DNA of 64,000 nucleotides from Miltoncostaea sp963770865 (GTDB lineage: Bacteria > Actinomycetota > Thermoleophilia > Miltoncostaeales > Miltoncostaeaceae): assembly GCA_963770865.1 (NCBI GenBank), contig CAVYRD010000010.1, positions 1 through 64,000 of the forward strand, in the 5' to 3' direction. Shown one piece after another: positions 28,375-37,877 of the stretch (its first letter is position 1; each line of letters starts with the position of its first letter). The notes below the pieces were generated by a model. It made no database searches. It saw nothing but the letters and a program-made list of their open reading frames with translations, and had not been told where the DNA came from. The position numbers and the translations under genes were made by a program.

Positions 28375-28772
28375 CGAGCGTCAAGGTGTTCGACCCGGCG
28401 ATGTGCTGCTCGACCGGTGTCTGCGGCCCGAGCGTGGATCCGGAGCTGGCGCGCTTCGCGGCCGATCTCGACTGGCTGGCCGGCGAGGGCGTGTCGGTCG
28501 AGCGCTTCAACCTGTCCCAGCAGCCCGACGCCTTCGTCGCGCACGCCGAGGTCACGCAGGCCCTCCGCGAGCACGGCGACGGAGCGCTGCCGCTGATCCT
28601 CGTCGATGGGCGCAAGGTGATCGAGGGCGCCTATCCGAGCCGGGACCAGCTGGCGCGGTGGGCGGCCGTCGCGTCCGATGAGGCGCCTCCGTACACCACG
28701 TCGGCGCCGGTGATGGCCGGCCCGGTGGCGGGTGCCGAGAGCTGCGGTTGCGGCGATGGCGGGTGCTGCTGA
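28371..28772 (+). CDS. arsD: ArsD arsenic metallochaperone
   Basis: A 133-residue protein with the ArsD signature DPAMCCSTGVCGPSVDPELARF. Cys12, Cys13 and Cys18 are the known As(III) site that hands the metalloid to ArsA. A C-terminal cysteine-rich tail (SCGCGDGGCC) is added, as in some ArsD proteins. Both ends overlap neighbouring genes (ATGA at the start, TGATG at the end), so arsRDA is one coupled unit. Confidence 0.93.
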   Translation: MTSVKVFDPAMCCSTGVCGPSVDPELARFAADLDWLAGEGVSVERFNLSQQPDAFVAHAEVTQALREHGDGALPLILVDGRKVIEGAYPSRDQLARWAAVASDEAPPYTTSAPVMAGPVAGAESCGCGDGGCC

Positions 28773-30532
28773 TGGACGCCGCCCCCCTGCTGGACCCGGC
28801 GACCCGGGTGCTCTTCTTCACCGGCAAGGGGGGCATGGGCAAGACGACGCTCGCCTGCGCGACCGCCGTCGGCCTCGCCGCGCGCGGGCGCCGGGTCCTG
28901 CTCGTCTCGACCGACCCCGCCTCCAACCTCGATGAGGTGCTCGAGACGCCGCTCGGCGAGGAGCCCCGGCCGGTCGCGGGCATCGAGGGCCTCGATGCGG
29001 CCAACGTCGATCCCGAGGCCGCCGCGCGCGAGTACCGCGAGCGGCTGGTCGGCCCCTACCGCGGCGTCCTGCCCGAGACGGCGGTGCGCAGCATGGAGGA
29101 GAGCCTGTCGGGCGCCTGCACGGTCGAGATCGCCGCCTTCGACGCCTTCACCCGGCTCCTGGCCGACGCCGAGGCCACGCGCGCCTATGACAACGTCATC
29201 TTCGACACGGCGCCGACCGGACACACGCTGAGGCTGCTCTCACTGCCGGCCGCCTGGACCGAGTTCATCGACCAGAACACCACCGGCACCTCGTGCCTGG
29301 GCCCGCTCGCCGGGCCTCGAGCGCCAGCGCGCCCTCTACGCCGAGAGCGTCGCCACGCTGACCGACCCCGAGCGCACAACGCTGGTGCTGGTCGCCCGGC
29401 CCGAGCCGAGCGCCCTGGACGAGGCGGCGCGCACTGCCGCCGAGCTGGCCGACGCCGGCATGGGCCGCCAGCTCCTGGCGCTGAACGGCGTCTTCACCCT
29501 CACCGACGACGCCGACCCCACGGCCCGGAGTCTCGCCGAGGGGCAGGCGCAGGCCCTCGCGGGCCTTGCGGGCCCACTCGCCGCGCTCGAGCGGGTGGAG
29601 GTGCCGTTGCACGGCTTCGCGCCCCTCGGCGTCGACGCGCTCGCCGCGGTCCTCGATCCCGGACGCAGACCCGCGCCGCAGACCGACGATCCGGGCGTCG
29701 GATGTCGCCGAGGCCCCCCTGGCCGATCTCATCGACGAGCTCGAGGCCGGCGGGCCCGGGCGTCGTCATGACCATGGGAAAGGGCGGCGTCGGCAAGACG
29801 ACGATCGCCGCGGCCATCGCGATCGAGCTGGCGCGCCGGGGCCACCACGTCCACCTGTCCACGACCGACCCGGCGGCCCATGTCGAGGCGACCGTCGCCG
29901 GCGGCCTCGAGGGGTTGAGCGTCTCGCGAATCGACCCGGAGGCCGAGACGGCCGTCTACACGGCGCAGGTGATGCGCGAGGCGGGCGCCGGGCTCGACGC
30001 CCAGGGCCGCGCCCTCCTCGAGGAGGACCTGCGCTCGCCCTGCACCGAGGAGATCGCCGTCTTCCGCGCCTTCGCGCGCACCGTCGCCCAAGGCGAGGAC
30101 GCGTTCGTCGTGCTCGACACGGCGCCCACCGGCCACACCCTGCTGCTGCTGGATTCGGCCGAGGCCTACCATCGCGAGGTCGGGCGCACCAACGCCGAGG
30201 TGCCGCGCGATGTCTCCGAGCTCCTGCCGCGCCTGCGCGATCCCGACTACACCCGGGTCCTCATCGTGACGTTGCCCGAGGCGACGCCGGTCCACGAGGC
30301 CGAGCGCCTCGCCGCCGACCTCGGGCGGGCGGGCATCGACCCCTTCGCCTGGATCGTCAACCAGAGCCTGGCCCTCGCCGGCGTCACGGACCCGACCCTG
30401 CGCGCACGCGCCGGGCGCGAGCACGTGCTGATCGACGAGGTGCGCGCCGAGGCGGAGCGCCTGGCGATCGTGCCCTGGCGGGCCGGGCGACTGACCGGCG
30501 ACCTCGCGCTGGAGACGCTCACGGCCGCCTGA
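28772..30532 (+). pseudogene. arsA: ArsA arsenite-transporting ATPase (copy 1), broken as sequenced
   Basis: A two-domain ArsA of about 585 residues: first P-loop FFTGKGGMGKTT, second P-loop TMGKGGVGKTT, and the three metal-site cysteines in SGACTVEIAAF, TSCLGPL and RSPCTEEIAVF. DTAPTGHTLRLLSLP occurs in each half. Three single-base gains (about 29315, 29694 and 29759) break the frame, yet all catalytic motifs survive. ArsD should deliver As(III). The pump membrane subunit (ArsB or Acr3) is not in the window. Confidence 0.88.
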
Positions 30533-30579
30533 GGCGAACCGGCAGGTCACCGCCAACGCGCGTTCAGCTAAGGACTGAC

Positions 30580-32286
30580 ATGGCCGAGAACCCGTACGCC
30601 GCCCCCAGCGACCCGGCGAAGCGCCACAGCGCCGCGCTCACCGACGGCCCCGACCGGGCCCCGGCCCGGGCGATGCTGAAGGGCACCGGCTTCACCGACG
30701 AGGACCTCGCCCGGCCGATCATCGGCGTGGCGACGACCTGGATCGAGACGATGCCGTGCAACCTCAACCAGCGCGATCTGGCGGTGCACGTCAAGCGGGG
30801 CATCCGTGAGGCCGGCGGCACCCCGATGGAGTTCAACACGATCGCCATCTCCGACGGCGTGTCGATGGGCACCGAGGGGATGCGCGCCTCGCTCGTCTCG
30901 CGCGAGGTGATCGCCGACTCGATCGAGCTGGTGGCGCGCGGTCACCTCTTCGACGGCCTCGTCTGCCTGGTCGGCTGCGACAAGACCATCCCCGGGGCCG
31001 CCATGGCGCTCGCCCGCCTCGACATCCCGGGGGTCGTTCTCTACAACGGCTCGATCGCGCCCGGCCGCTACAAGGGCCGCGACGTCACCATCCAGGACGT
31101 CTTCGAGGTGGTGGGCTCACACGCGGCGGGCAGGGTCGGCCCCGAGGAGGTCCACGCCCTCGAGGACGTCGCCTGCCCGGGCGCTGGCGCCTGCGGCGGG
31201 CAGTTCACCGCCAACACCATGTCGATGGCGATGGAGCTCCTGGGCATCAGCCCGGCAGGCCTCAACGGCATCCCGGCCCTCGATCCCGACAAATCGGAGG
31301 CGGCCGCCGAGGCAGGGCGCGTGGCGATGCGACTGGTGCGTGACGACGTGCGGCCCGTCGCAGATCATCAACCGCGACGCCATCGACAACGCGATCGCGG
31401 GAGTCGCGGCGAGCGGTGGCTCGACCAACGCCGTGCTGCACCTGCTGGCCATCGCCGCGGAGCTCGGACATCGGCCTCGAGCTCGAGGACTTCGACGCGA
31501 TCGCCGAACGCACGCCGATCATCGTCGACCTGAAACCCGGCGGCCGCTTCGTGGCCACCGACCTGCACGCCGCAGGCGGCGTGGCGGTCATGACCCGGGA
31601 ACTCCTGTCGCGGGACCTGGTGCGCGGCGAGGCGCGCAACGTCAACGGGCGCAGCCTGGCCGAGATCGGAGCACAGGCGCGCGAGACGCCCGGCCAGCGG
31701 GTGATCGTGCCCATCGACGCGCCCCTGAAGGCCACCGGTGGCCTGGCGATCATGCGCGGCAACCTCGCCCCCGACGGATCGGTGGTGAAGCTCTCCGGGC
31801 ACGAGCGGCGTCTTCATCGCGGCCCGGCGCGCGTGTTCGACAGCGAGGAGGAGTGCTTCGCCGCCGTGAAGGCACAGAGCATCCGGGCAGGGGACGTGGT
31901 GGTGATCCGCTACGAGGGGCCCGTCGGCGGCCCCGGCATGCGCGAGATGCTCCACGTGACGGCCGCGATCGTCGGCGAGGGGCTCGGCGAGGAGGTCGCC
32001 CTGGTGACCGACGGCCGCTTCAGCGGCGCCACCCACGGGTTCATGGTCGGGCCATGTCGCCCCCGAGGCGGCGAGCGGGGGTCCGCTCGCGGCGATTCGC
32101 GACGGCGACATCGTCATCCTCGATGTCGATGCCCGCCGTCTGGACGTGGAATTGTCCGACGACGAGCTGGCGGCCCGTCTGGCCGAGTGGCAGCCGCCTG
32201 CCGCGCGGTACAGCACCGGGGTGCTCGCCAAGTACGCCGCCCACGTGGGGTCCGCATCGGAGGGTGCGGTCACCCGCCCCGGGTGA
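30580..32286 (+). pseudogene. ilvD: Dihydroxy-acid dehydratase, broken as sequenced
   Basis: A 567-residue IlvD enzyme for valine/isoleucine synthesis (dehydration of dihydroxy-acids). The Fe-S ligands are in GCDKTIPGAAMALAR and CPGAGACGGQFTANTMS, followed by the serine of DGRFSGATHGFMVGHVAPEA. Three single-base gains near 31355, 31466 and 32050 break the frame. It starts 47 bases after arsA, so it is probably transcribed with the ars genes. An Fe-S dehydratase is a plausible arsenite target, which might explain the linkage. Confidence 0.9.
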
Positions 32287-32299
32287 GCCCTGCGGGGCT
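32286..32299. terminator. Possible terminator between converging genes
   Basis: AGCCC-TGCG-GGGCT hairpin right at the ilvD stop, in the 55-base gap before the converging arsA2 stop. Short stem and no T-run. Confidence 0.3.
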
Positions 32300-32341
32300 G
32301 CGGACCAGCGGATACGAGGATCGTCGCTCGTTTGCGCCGCG

Positions 32342-34138
32342 CTAGCCCCCGGGGTCGCTCTCCGACAGCGCCACGAGTTCCTGGACACCCCTCGGCGTCG
32401 CGGCAGTCCACGGGACGATCCACGCCCGAGCGGCGATCTCCTTGACCCGTGCGATGTGCCCACCCTCGAGTGCCGCCCGCGCCTGCAGTACGGGGTCCTG
32501 CGTCCCGCCAGCCAGCATGCTGGCGTTCACGACCCAGCCGAACGGCTCGATCCCGGCTCGCCGCAGGTCGGTCTGGAGCCGCTCCGCCTCCTGAACCGGC
32601 GTGGACTCGGGAAGGGTCACGATCACCACGCGCGTGGACTCGGGATCCTGGAGCCACATCAGAGGCGTGATGATCCGCCCGGGCACGCTCGCCGCGGTCC
32701 GCATGACATCGCGATGGTAGGCGCCCGTGGTGTCGAGGAGCAGCAGCGTGTGCCCGGTCGGCGCCGTGTCGAGGACGACGAACCGCGAGCGACCCCGGCC
32801 GAGGGCGCGGGCAAAGGCCCGGAACACCGCCAGCTCCTCGGTGCACGGGGAGCGCAGGTCCTCCTCGATCAGCGCGAGCCGCTCGGGATGGAGCTTGCGG
32901 GCCGCGGCGAGGTGGTCGGCCACGTAGCTCGCGACCTCCGCGGCGGGGTCGATCGAGCTCACGACCAATCCCGTGGGGTCCTCGCCCCCGAGGACGTCCT
33001 CCCACCGGCCGGCCGGATCGGTGGTCGTCAGCTCGACGACGCGGCCCCTCCGGGAGAGGCCGAGGGCGATCGCTGCGGCGATGGTTGTCTTGCCGACCCC
33101 ACCCTTTCCCATCACCAGGATCGCCGCGTGGTCTGAGCGGGCCAGTTCGTCGACGAGCGCGTCGAGTCCCGGCAGGGCCGGAGGCGAGGGGGACTCGGAT
33201 CGCACGCTCGAGGTCGGCGCCCGATCCTCGACGAGAGCTCGCAGCGCCTCGACGCCCACCAGGTCACCGGCGCGGAGCGGCACGGACGTGCGCTCCAGCC
33301 CGGCGAGGGCCTCGGGCGCAGAGGCGATGGCCTCGCGCTGGCGCCGCGCGAGCGCCTCGGCCAGGGCGTCGCCGGCGAGGGGGTCGGTGAGGACGCCGTT
33401 GACGATGAGGCGCAGGTTGCGAATCCCGAGTGCGCCGAGCTCGTCGGCGGTCCTGCCCGCCTCGCGAAGGGGGCCGGCGTCCGGGCGGCTCACGAGGACG
33501 ACGAGCGTCTGGTCGGGATCGGCCAGGGTCGTCACGGCCTGCCGGTACTGCTCGCGCTGGGCCTCGAGCCCCGACAGCGGGCCCAGGCAGCTCGCGCCCC
33601 CCGGTGCATCCTCGAGATAGGAGGTCCAGGCCCCCGGCAGGCTCAGCAGTCGAAGGGCGTGGCCGGTCGGGGCGGTGTCGAAGATCACGGTGTCGAACCC
33701 GGCTCCGGTGGGCCGGACCATCAGTCGCGTGAACTCGTCGAAGGCGGCGACCTCGACCGTGCACTGGCCGGAGAGCTGCTCCTCGAGCGCCCGCACCTCA
33801 TCCTCGGGGATCGCGCCGCGGTAGGGGTCGATCACGCGCCGGCGATACGAGGCGGCGGCCTCCTCCGGGTCGAGGTTCGCGACCCAGAGGTTCGCGACCT
33901 CGGGCACCTCGGTCGGTTCCTCGCCCGCCGTCACGCCGAGGATGTCGCCGAGGTTCGACGCCGGATCGGTGCTCACAAGGAGGACCCGTCGACCCGCGTC
34001 CGCAAGATGAACCGCGGTTGCGGCGGCGATGGTCGTCTTGCCGACCCCTCCCTTGCCGGTGAAGAACAGGTAGGGGCTGTCGAGCCTCGAGAGGTATCCG
34101 GCTGTCACGCCTCGCGGGGCTTCGCGGTGGCTGACCAC
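32342..34138 (-). CDS. arsA: ArsA arsenite-transporting ATPase (copy 2)
   Basis: An intact 598-residue ArsA with duplicated ATPase halves: P-loops FFTGKGGVGKTT (about residue 25) and VMGKGGVGKTT (about 345), switch motifs DTAPTGHALRLLSLP and DTAPTGHTLLLLD, and cysteines in SGQCTVEVAAF, ASCLGPLSG and RSPCTEELAVF. It diverges substantially from copy 1 (for example in the linker), so it is not a tandem duplicate. The GTG at 34138 has no clear ribosome site; a GTG ten codons later is possible. It is transcribed toward ilvD, separately from the aquaporin fusion. Confidence 0.92.
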   Translation of the reverse strand: MVSHREAPRGVTAGYLSRLDSPYLFFTGKGGVGKTTIAAATAVHLADAGRRVLLVSTDPASNLGDILGVTAGEEPTEVPEVANLWVANLDPEEAAASYRRRVIDPYRGAIPEDEVRALEEQLSGQCTVEVAAFDEFTRLMVRPTGAGFDTVIFDTAPTGHALRLLSLPGAWTSYLEDAPGGASCLGPLSGLEAQREQYRQAVTTLADPDQTLVVLVSRPDAGPLREAGRTADELGALGIRNLRLIVNGVLTDPLAGDALAEALARRQREAIASAPEALAGLERTSVPLRAGDLVGVEALRALVEDRAPTSSVRSESPSPPALPGLDALVDELARSDHAAILVMGKGGVGKTTIAAAIALGLSRRGRVVELTTTDPAGRWEDVLGGEDPTGLVVSSIDPAAEVASYVADHLAAARKLHPERLALIEEDLRSPCTEELAVFRAFARALGRGRSRFVVLDTAPTGHTLLLLDTTGAYHRDVMRTAASVPGRIITPLMWLQDPESTRVVIVTLPESTPVQEAERLQTDLRRAGIEPFGWVVNASMLAGGTQDPVLQARAALEGGHIARVKEIAARAWIVPWTAATPRGVQELVALSESDPGG

Positions 34139-34307
34139 GTCAGACAGGGTGGCGCCCAGGCCGGCCCACGCAAAGTGTCGTCGGCCTCACTTCAGCGGTC
34201 CGTGTGAGGCCGAGGACACGACGCCCGGTGGTCGCAGCCAGCCCCGAGCGTGCGCACACGCCCGCTCACGACGCGCGGCGACCAACGCCCGCACTTCAGA
34301 AGCGGCC

Positions 34308-35694
34308 TCAGTGGCGTGCACCGCCGGCCGGGGTGGCGCCCGTCTCGATCCCCAGCTGGCTGAGCAGCTGGACGACGCGCCCGCGGATCTCCTCGCGGAT
34401 CGCTCGGACCTCGTCGATGGAGCCCGCGTCGGCAGGGTCGGCGAGCTCCCAGTCCTCGTACCGCTTTCCCGGGTAGAGCGGGCAGGCATCCCCGCAGCCC
34501 ATCGTCACCACCGCGTCCGCGGCCCGAACCACCTCGTCGGTGAGGGGCTTCGGGAACTCGGCGGACATGTCGAGCCCGAGCTCGGCCATCGCCTCGACCA
34601 CCAGCGGGTTGACGCTGTCGGCGGGATCCGACCCGGCTGAGCGCACGTTGACGCGCCCGCCGCTCAGGTGCGCGGTGAGAAGGGCGGCCATCTGCGAGCG
34701 GCCGGCGTTGTGGACGCACACGTAGAGCACCTCGGGCCGCTCCTTGGGCGCCAGACCGTCGGCCTGGGCGAGCGCCCTCAGGCGGTCGCGGGCGAACCGC
34801 TCGGTCATCACCGGAAGGAAAGCTCGTGAGCTTCGCGTTCTCGAGGAGCTTCGCGAACGAGGTCTTGGCGAAACGCTCGACCGTCTCGGGGCCGAAGACC
34901 CCGGCGAACTCCTCGGTCAGGCGCTCGATCGTCCGACGCATCTGGGCTTCCAGGTTCAGTTCCACCGCGCTCATCACGGCAGCCTCCGTCTGCTCGATGA
35001 GCGCCGCCGGGGCGGCGCTCGGGGTCGTCTGGCGCGCGTCGCGCAGGAACGCGTAGATGCCGGCCCCGACGAGGGCGCCCACCACGGGGCCGACGATGTA
35101 GATCCACAGGTCGGTGAGGTCGCCGGCCACGAGGGCGGGCGCGAACGATCGGGCCGGGTTCATCGAGGCGCCCGTGATCGGCCCCATCACCAGGGCCTCG
35201 AGGGCGATCGTCGCGCCGATGGCGATCGCCGCCATCGATCCGACGGCGCGGGTGTCGGTGGCCACCGCCAGGATCACGATCATGAGGACGGCGGTGAGCC
35301 CCGCCTCCAGCACGAGCGCGCCCAGCTGCCCGACGTGGTCGGGCTGGGTGACGCCCAGGTCGCCGGCGAGGCCGAAGAGCCCGCGCAGCGCCAGCGAGGC
35401 GAGGATCGCGCCCGCGAGCTGGGCGATGACGTAGGGCACGGCCTCGCGCGCCGGGAAGTGACGCGCCGCCGCAAAGGCCGCGGTCACCGCCGGGTTGATG
35501 TGGGCGCCCGACAGATGGCCGAGACCGAAGATCATGATCGCCACGACCAGGCCGAAGGCCGCCGCCACGCCGCCGTGGCCCAGGGGATTCCCCGCGACCG
35601 CGTTCACGACCACGGCGCCGGTGCCGGCGAAGACCAGGCAGAAGGTGCCGAGCGCCTCGGCCACGAGGCGCCGGGCGAGGTCCGGCCGGCTCAT
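34308..35694 (-). pseudogene. Aquaglyceroporin-arsenate reductase fusion, broken as sequenced
   Basis: Residues 1-225 are a MIP channel with both NPA boxes (SGAHINPAVTAAF and TGASMNPARSFAPAL) and six helices. With no stop, the frame continues into a three-helix-bundle segment (MRRTIERLTEEFAGVFGPETVERFAKTS), then a low-molecular-weight phosphatase-type arsenate reductase with VCVHNAGRSQMA (nucleophile Cys, phosphate loop) and GCGDACPLYPGKRYEDW. One extra T at about 34820 is the only break; removing it gives KLTSFLPVMTERFARDRLR and 461 residues. Such channel-enzyme fusions are documented to reduce arsenate and release arsenite through the channel. ATG 35694 overlaps the preceding stop (ATGA). 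Confidence 0.88.
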
Positions 35695-36408
35695 GCGGCG
35701 ATGACCAGCTTGTCGGCGAACTCCGAGGGAAGGCCGGCCGCCGCGACCTCGCGGGCGACCGCCTGCGCGTCGTAGGCGACCCGCTCGATCGTGACCGCTA
35801 CACCTGCGTCGCGTCGTCTCGAGCACCGCGAAGGCGGCGCGCGGGTCGCCGTCCTTGGGCTTTCCGACCGAGCCGCAGTTGACGAAGAGGACCCCGCCGT
35901 ACTCGTGCACCCAGGGCTTGTGGGTGTGGCCGAAGACGAGCACGTCCGCCTCGGCCTGGGCGGCGAGGCGCTCGTAGAGCGAGGCCGGCTTGTCCTCGAA
36001 CAGGTACTCGTTGACCTTGCGCGGCGAGCCGTGGACCAGCCGCACGCGGTCGTCGCCCATCGAGAAGCGCAGATCGAAGGGCAGCTCGCGCATAAAGGCC
36101 TTCGAGGCCTCGTCGGTGTGGGCGAGCGTCCACTCGACCGACCGCTGACCGAGCTCGCGGTCGTGCGGGGTGATGTAGGCGCAGCCGCAGTCGTCGAGGT
36201 CGCGGGCGATGGCGTAGTCGTAGTTGCCGTAGATCGTCGGGATGCTGAGCTCCTCGATCAGCGCGCAGACCTCGTTGGGGTGCGGGCCATAGCCCACCAG
36301 GTCCCCGCCGCAGTAGAGCTCGTCCACGCCGAGTTCATCCACCCGCGCGAGCGCCGCCTCGAGCGCCGGCAGGTTGGCGTGGATGTCCGTGATCACCGCT
36401 ACGCGCAT
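35691..36408 (-). pseudogene. Calcineurin-like metallophosphoesterase, broken as sequenced
   Basis: A 238-residue YfcE/MJ0936-type phosphoesterase with metal motifs ITDIHANLPAL, GGDLVGYGPHP, GNYDYAIA and GHTHKPWVHEYGG, then VNCGSVGKPKDG. One extra base near 35810 shifts the frame; the tail then reads VAYDAQAVAREVAAAGLPSEFADKLV and its TGA overlaps the aquaporin start. It is first in an operon with the aquaporin-ArsC gene and divergent from arsR, suggesting a stress or phosphate-related accessory role under ArsR control. Confidence 0.83.
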
Positions 36409-36450
36409 TCCTCGTCCTCTCGCTTGTCCGCCCCCGTCCGCGAGAGTATT

Positions 36451-36482
36451 CGATTGACAGACGTCGTTTCAATCGATAGAAG
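36451..36482 (+). promoter_or_regulatory. ars divergent promoter and operator
   Basis: TTGACA (36454-36459), 17 bases and TAGAAG (36477-36482) point to arsR, again giving an almost leaderless start at 36490. The exact inverted repeat CGATTGA (36451-36457) and TCAATCG (36469-36475) spans the spacer. It shares the CGATTGAC half-site with the promoter before 28006. Confidence 0.65.
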
Positions 36483-36489
36483 TAGATCG

Positions 36490-36873
36490 ATGGCAGTCGA
36501 TCTCGAGCTCTCGCCCAAGCAGAAGCGCCCGGTCGGCGAGCCCTGCTGCGAGCCGGTCGTCTACCCGGATGTCGCGCGCGCCCAGGCCGAGCGGATGGCC
36601 GGCGTGGCCAAGGCCCTCGGCGACCCGATCCGCCTGCAGCTGGTCGACGTCCTGCGAAAGCACGCCGGCCAGGTCTGCGTGTGCGAGCTCATCCCGCTCT
36701 TCGAGGTCGGCCAGTCGACCGTCTCGCACCACCTGAAGGTGCTGCGCCAGGCGGGGCTGGTCGATTCCGAGCGACGCGGCCTGTGGGCCTACTACTACGT
36801 CATCCCCGATGCCCTCGCCGAGTTCGCCGCCTGGGTCGCCGGTGCACCCCCCGTGGAGAGCTGCGAGTGCTGA
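36490..36873 (+). CDS. arsR: ArsR arsenite-responsive repressor (second)
   Basis: A 127-residue ArsR with the canonical metal site in CVCELIPLFEVGQSTVSHHLKVLRQAGLV: Cys63 and Cys65, with Cys19/Cys20 near the N-terminus and CEC at the C-terminus as extra thiols. It is divergent from the metallophosphoesterase/aquaporin-ArsC operon and heads the arsM transcript. Its stop region overlaps a small ORF. Confidence 0.92.
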   Translation: MAVDLELSPKQKRPVGEPCCEPVVYPDVARAQAERMAGVAKALGDPIRLQLVDVLRKHAGQVCVCELIPLFEVGQSTVSHHLKVLRQAGLVDSERRGLWAYYYVIPDALAEFAAWVAGAPPVESCEC

Positions 36874-37019
36874 GCATCCTCACCAGCCGCCGGCGCCGGC
36901 GCACGGGCGCCGTCGCAGTCGACGAGCGAATCGGCGAGGTCTGCGGCCCGGCCTGCCGGGCGGCCGCGCGGCGTGAGCGCGACCTCGCCCGCACGTCTGA
37001 TCGGCGCGGACCGCGCTGA
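36867..37019 (+). CDS. Small arginine-rich protein between arsR and arsM (50 aa)
   Basis: A GTG at 36867 overlaps the end of arsR. The 50-residue product begins VLSILTSRRRRRTG and contains VCGPACRAAARRERDLA, like short actinobacterial proteins with a C-x3-C and an arginine-rich helix. No ribosome site of its own; coupling to arsR would be needed. It fills the gap up to arsM exactly. The function is unknown. Confidence 0.45.
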   Translation: MLSILTSRRRRRTGAVAVDERIGEVCGPACRAAARRERDLARTSDRRGPR

Positions 37020-37044
37020 CCCGCACCACCAAAGGAGGCACCCG

Positions 37045-37877
37045 ATGAGCGCCAACCAGACCGCCGACGCCGCCGCGATCCACGAGGAGGTGCGTGCGCG
37101 CTACGCCCAGGCTGCCGCCGAGGCGACGGCGGGCGCCGAGCCCGGCATCGCGAGCTGCTGCGGCGATGGCGGCTGCTGCGCTCCCGGTGAGGCCGTCTTC
37201 GGGAGCGGCCTCTACGCGGACGCCGACCGGGGCGAGCTGCCCGAGCAGGCCGTGCTCGCGAGCCTCGGCTGCGGCAACCCGGCGGCTGTCGCGGAGCTGC
37301 GCGAGGGCGAGACGGTGCTCGACCTCGGCTCGGGCGGGGGGATCGACGTCCTCCTGTCGGCCACGCGCGTCGGGCCGAGCGGAAAGGCCTATGGCCTCGA
37401 CATGACCGAGGAGATGCTCGCGCTCGCCCGCCGCAACGCCGCCGAGGCCGGCGCCACGAACGTCGAGTTCCTGAAGGGCCAGATCGAGCAGATCCCGCTG
37501 CCGGCCGAGACGATCGACGTGGTGATCTCGAACTGCGTGGTCAACCTGTCGCCCGACAAGCAGGCCGTGCTCGGCGAGACCTTCCGCGTCCTGCGGCCCG
37601 GCGGGCGGATCGGGATCAGCGACGTGGTGGCCGAGGATCGCCTCACCTCGGCAGAGCGCGCCGAGCGCGGCGGCTGGGCCGGCTGCATCGCGGGCGCCCT
37701 GTCGTCGGCGAGTACGAGCGCCTTCTCGTCGAGGCCGGGTTCGTCGAAGTCGGCATCACCTTCACGCACGAGGTCGCCGACGGCCTTCACGGCGCGATCG
37801 TCGCCGCAGTGAAGTCGGCGGACGCGCCGAGCGTCCTTAACGCGGCGACCCTGGCCAAGCGTCCGGGCTGCTGCTGA
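37045..37877 (+). pseudogene. arsM: ArsM arsenite methyltransferase, broken as sequenced
   Basis: A 277-residue SAM methyltransferase that methylates As(III). It has LDLGSGGGIDVLLSA (SAM motif) and the cysteines expected for the arsenite site: Cys38/39 and 44/45 (SCCGDGGCC), Cys76 (SLGCGNPA) and Cys164 (ISNCVVNLSPDK), plus a C-terminal GCC. AAAGGAGG precedes ATG 37045. One missing G near 37705 shifts the last 60 residues (VGEYERLLVEAGFVEVGITFTHEVADGLHGAI in the restored frame). Confidence 0.9.

Noticed and set aside
28772..30532. Programmed frameshifting as the cause of frame breaks in arsA
   Set aside because: No slippery heptamer with downstream structure at the break points, and the three shifts fit one-base sequence gains seen across unrelated genes.
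34192..36408. A 738-residue phosphoesterase-aquaporin-reductase fusion
   Set aside because: The phosphoesterase has its own stop overlapping the aquaporin ATG once one extra base is removed; only aquaporin and ArsC are fused.
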